DNA of 64,000 bases from Tolypeutes matacus (Eukaryota; Chordata; Mammalia; Cingulata; Chlamyphoridae). Positions 60,571-64,000 of this stretch are shown one piece after another. Within the stretch, counting starts at the first letter, position 1; each line of letters opens with the position of its first letter. A program made the translations under genes and the position numbers. The notes beneath the pieces were generated by a model that made no database searches, was not told the DNA's origin, and saw only the letters and a program-made list of their open reading frames with translations. Location: contig JAKSZT010053837.1 of the NCBI GenBank assembly GCA_026826555.1, positions 3,620,195 through 3,684,194 on the forward strand, read 5' to 3'.

Positions 60571-60624
60571 TGGATGGATGGATGGATGGATGGATGGATG
60601 GATGGATGGATGGATGGATGGATT
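60571..60624 (+). repeat. (GGAT)n microsatellite
   Basis: About a dozen GGAT units lie within the half-LINE 3'UTR. The equivalent site in copy 1 (13222-13260) has only a few GATA/GGTG units, so the expansion is private to copy 2. Confidence 0.95.
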
Positions 60625-60782
60625 GATAGATAAAATGATACAGCAAAGGTGACAAAATGTTAAAATTGGTGGATCTGGGTAGTGAAGGGGCTGTATGTTG
60701 GAGTTCTCTGTATGGAGTTTGTATTATTTTTTGCAACTGTCCTGTAAGTTTGAAATTATTTCAAAATAAAAAGTTTTTTTAA

Positions 60783-61296
60783 ACTTGTACAGGCTATTCT
60801 CGCTATGACATACATTTCCACTGAGCTTCTAAAGTGGAAACAGTGACTTAAGCTTCCTGTGCTTCACCAGTAATAAAGATTTTACCAGGTGAAATGCGCA
60901 TTGCTGTGGAATGCAACTTATTGCTGTCAGGCTAATAAGAGAAAAGAACTGATATAATGAATCAAGTAAATAAATATTACTGGGAAACACTATGGCAGCA
61001 GATAACACTAAGAGAAAATGAGAATTGGTATTATTTTTAGTCTAGCTTTCTGATTATAATTGTAGTTGAAGAGCAACTAGCATGAACAATATAAAGGCAA
61101 AGTTAATTTCAGATCCTGAGCTTGCTGCACAGTTCTTAAGATTGTATGAAATGCAATGTGATCTACAGTCATTTGTCAACTGTATGACAAGGAAACTTGC
61201 TTAGATATCTATCTAAGCAGCTGCTGGGAGACTCACAGAAAATAGACATTGAAGGAAATTGATTGCAGAAAGGTATTTCACTTTTTAAAAATCTTT
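60783..61296. other. Unassigned sequence
   Basis: No repeat or gene was recognised. A 20-bp hairpin-like palindrome lies at 61199-61218 (two 9-bp arms, 2-bp loop). Confidence 0.35.
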
Positions 61297-61995
61297 TACA
61301 GTGCTTCACACCCAATAGAATGACCATTATTTTTTAATGGAAAATAAGTCCTAGCAAGAATATACAGGAAATAAGAAAACTCGTCATTGGTGGTAGGAAC
61401 ATTAAATGGTACAGCAGCTATAGAAAAGAGTTTGATCATTGCTCAGAAAGTTACACATAGAATTGTCATATGACCGAACAATCTCACTTCCACATATATA
61501 CCAAAAAGAATTGAAATCAGGGACTAAATAGATATTTGTACATTATTCACAATAGCCAAAATGTGGAAGCTACTCAAGTGTCCATCAACAGATGAATGGA
61601 TAAACTTAAAAAGGAACAAAGTTCTGATATATCCTACAACATGGATGAATCTTAAAGACATCATGTTGAATGAAATAAGAAAGACACAAAAGGGCATATA
61701 TTATATGGTTTCACTTATGTGAAATAACTAGAACACGCAAATTTATAGAGACAGAAAGTAGATTGCAGGCTAATAGGGAGGAAAGGGGAGGAATGCTTAC
61801 TGCTTAATTAATTCATAATGTTTAATGAGTACATAATGCTTAATGGGTGCATCTATTGAGGGTAATGGAAAAGTTTTGGTAATAGACAGTGGTGATAGTA
61901 ATACAACATTGGGAAAGTAATTTATACTACTGAACTTTATGCTTTAAAGTGGTTAAAATGGGAAATTTGATGTTGTACATACTACCACAAGAAAA
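61297..61995 (+). mobile_element. Old L1 3' end (5'-truncated)
   Basis: It begins in the ORF2 C-terminus (CACACCCAATAGAATGACCA), passes CAAGTGTCCATCAACAGATG and CATCATGTTGAATGAAATAAG, and ends TTAAAATGGGAAATTTGATG with ACTACCACAAGAAAA. The frame is broken, which is typical of an old L1M 3' fragment. Confidence 0.88.
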
Positions 61996-62039
61996 TTTTT
62001 TAAAAATCTTATAGACTGTATCCCATTCCCCCTTTCAAG

Positions 62040-62235
62040 TTAATATTTATTGAAGACTTACAATGTGCTAGATGCTTTGTAAACCACTTTAATGGAAATT
62101 ATCTCATTTAATTATCACAACAAACATGTAAGGCAAGTACTATTATTGTTTCCATCTTACAGAAGCCATGCAACATTTAAAACTGGAGTTGCATTTGAAC
62201 CTAGTCTCTCTGACTCTAGAGCCAAAACATTATGC
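62040..62235 (-). mobile_element. MIR SINE (minus strand)
   Basis: ATATTTATTGAAGACTTACAATGTGC, in pieces, and TCTCATTTAATTATCACAACA with GTACTATTATTGTTTCCATC match the reverse complement of MIR. The tRNA-derived end is lost near 62235. Confidence 0.82.
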
Positions 62236-63075
62236 TCTTCTTGATGAAGAAGGAAGATAGCTTGCCCTTCCACTTTCTGCCATTTACTAAAAGGAAGAAT
62301 TGTGTCCTACTAACTACACTGACATATCCATCACTGAGAATGGGCCCCAGTTTTGCTGACAGAAAAGAGCAGTCCTAGTGAGTCAGAAAGAGAATGGCAG
62401 CTTCAGCATCCCCCCAAAACATCTGTAACACCTTCCGTATGCATCCACACAGCTGGGACCCTCTCCTGTGCTGAGCCCAGGCTTGGAAACTCTGCCTGGG
62501 CCTCAAAGTAGATCTATTCTCACCTCTTTCCCCAGATCAGAATTCTGAGAAGTAGATACTCAGGTTCAACTTCTAACCACTGCTCTTCCCATTATCCGAG
62601 GAAGCAGAATGACTCTGGGAGTCACTTCCAAGGCTTTACAATGTCCAGTCTCTCCTTTCTTTCCCTGACCTTGAACTGCAAAGTGACCAGATTCAGGTTC
62701 ACTAAATGTGTGTATGAAAGCAAACAACCTTTTTTATAGAAACTATACCAAAGGTTGAACTTATAGGATCTATGAAGTAAGGAAAAAATTTGATCTACAT
62801 TATGTGGCACTCCGGATGTTCAGTTAATATATTTAATACATGCTGTACATGCACATGGCAATACTACAGATAGAGTTCTTGTTAGTCATTGTATATATCC
62901 ATACTCAGGGAAGACAAGAGCCAAATCAAACCACAAGCATAGGATGAAGGGGAGAAATTCCCACGCTAAAGGAACTTCCCATTCTAAAGAAAGGAACATC
63001 TAAGAAATTCTACAAAACACAGCATGATTGCTGATGGGTGACAGGGTCATTTCCAATAGTCTATGGGGCTACTTT

Positions 63076-63110
<35 letters not shown>

Positions 63111-63225
63111 TTCTAAATTCGTAGTGGAACTTAATGGGACAATGGTTTTGCTTTAAGAAAAAGTCTTACACAGATTAACTCGGCTATAATTCATTTGTAT
63201 CAGTTTAAGAAAGTTTTGGAGAACA
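62236..63225. other. Unassigned sequence with a GA microsatellite
   Basis: No gene or repeat family was recognised apart from the (GA)n run at 63079-63107. Confidence 0.4.
63079..63107 (+). repeat. (GA)n microsatellite
   Basis: About 14 uninterrupted GA units follow a short T-run. Confidence 0.95.
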
Positions 63226-64000
63226 TAAAGGGAGTTCTGGGAAGACGGTGTCAGAGTAAGCAGGCAGGGTTCAACTCTTTCACAAAATGAGAGAAAGGGC
63301 CAAAAACTGTCCAAGGGACATTCTTTAGGTGTCAGCAGACCAGGACAGTGCTACACAACACCCAGGAGGGTGAGGGACAGAGAGAGGAAGAATCTTAAAC
63401 AAGAAACCTGAGTTACCAAACCCAGCTGGTGGCAGAGAAGGACTCCCCTCACCCACCCCCAAGATAGTAAGCTGGGCCAAAACCCCAGGCTCACTGCAGC
63501 CGAATGAGAGGGGAACAGACATCTTCCTACCTGTCAGCTGTTACAAGGGAAAGGGGAGGGGAGTCAGGGGACTTCTCTGGAGTGAATTTGGCCAGCAGAG
63601 CCCACCTTGAATCCAGGCTCTGGCCAGATAAAAACACAGGAAATCAGATATTGAAAGAAACACCTCCCTGAAAAGGTGCACAGATGAGCTCCATCTGCTG
63701 GCTGGTCTTGAAACTGCATGGAGAAAAACAGCTTTTGGGTCTCTCTTAACCTGAACTCCTGAAAGAAAATCTGTGTCCCATTAGTGAGTCCCTGGCCCAG
63801 TTTTGATAACTTAAGCTGGGCAATTTTAAATATTTAGAATAAGTTGAACCAAACATCAAAGAAGAGCTGGGGGTCAGGGGGAATAAGCAAGAGAGAAATT
63901 GGCCATCAGAGTAAATGCACCAGTATATTCAGGTGCCTAGACATCAGCAAAAATATTTCAAGCTGAACTAGGAAACAGAAAGAGATGGCCCAGCCAAAGG
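63226..64000 (+). mobile_element. 5' end of an L1, continuing beyond the window
   Basis: It begins GGGAGTTCTGGGAAGACGG and runs through a 5'UTR parallel to 24181-24919 (GACCAGGACAGTGCTACACA, GGCTCACTGCAGCCGAATGA, AAGCTGGGCAATTTTAAATA). It reaches the ORF1 start ATGGCCCAGCCAAAGG at 63985, then leaves the window. The intact 5' end means it may be full length. Whether it is intact cannot be judged here. Confidence 0.88.

Larger units (their letters stand above)
49000..60782 (+). mobile_element. HAL1-like half-LINE, copy 2, heavily nested
   Basis: The same element as 9886-13425 is present in pieces: 49000-49158, 49549-51070, about 56195-56472, 59178-59834 and 60492-60782, with insertions between them. 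The pieces sum to about 2.9 kb. They run in the same order (5'UTR, ORF1, 3'UTR) with no ORF2, ending GTTTGAAATTATTTCAAAAT. Each gap is a later insertion, three of them with clear duplications. Confidence 0.72.

Noticed and set aside
60571..60624. (GGAT)n array considered as a possible CRISPR-like repeat
   Set aside because: It is a simple microsatellite in a eukaryotic retroelement. There are no spacers and nothing prokaryotic in the window.

Overview
This window is eukaryotic, mammalian, non-coding DNA, and it most likely comes from a xenarthran, probably an armadillo (Dasypus or a close relative). The main evidence is a set of tRNA-derived SINEs whose head reads GGGAAGCAGATGTGGCTCA and whose body ends TACCTCCTAAAAA. 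They match my memory of the armadillo DAS-I/DAS-III SINEs. They occur with xenarthran-looking L1s and with mammal-wide fossils (MIR, MLT1, hAT MITEs). I found no intact host protein-coding gene, no rRNA gene and no functional tRNA gene. Every longer open frame lies in, or antisense to, a repeat or low-complexity tract.

Layout. 1-1440 is the 3' part of an MLT1/MaLR element. 2172-8206 holds minus-strand L1 pieces interrupted by SINEs. 8207-9885 is unassigned and contains one exon-like segment on the minus strand. 9886-13425 is a half-LINE (HAL1-like: 5'UTR, ORF1 and 3'UTR, no ORF2) carrying a SINE and a solo LTR. 13596-14395 is a retroposed L1-3'UTR-like piece. 14476-20395 is a nearly full-length old L1 on the minus strand. 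20396-24180 is mostly unassigned, with one LTR-like stretch and one hAT stretch. 24181-32068 is a plus-strand L1 split by three further insertions. A 54-bp perfect inverted repeat sits at its truncated 3' end.

32069-48990 is the least repeat-dense third. It holds solo LTRs (33349, 38728, 46057), MIRs, two hAT MITEs, an ancient mammal-wide repeat, a composite SINE trimer and long unassigned stretches. 49000-60782 is a second half-LINE blown apart by successive insertions: a retroposed transcript, a full-length L1 whose 5'UTR has tandem monomers, and an LTR that contains an L1-3'UTR retroposon that itself contains another LTR. 61297-61995 is an old L1 3' end. 63226-64000 is the 5' end of another L1 running off the window.

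With no genes to co-operate, the biology here is retroelement history. Target-site duplications (TSDs) let the insertion order be read directly. The most unusual items are the deep nesting at 49000-60782, the tandem L1 promoter monomers at 51583-52092, the 54-bp inverted repeat, two SINE trimers each bounded by one TSD, an L1 with its 5'UTR joined to the end of ORF2, and likely L1 3' transductions.
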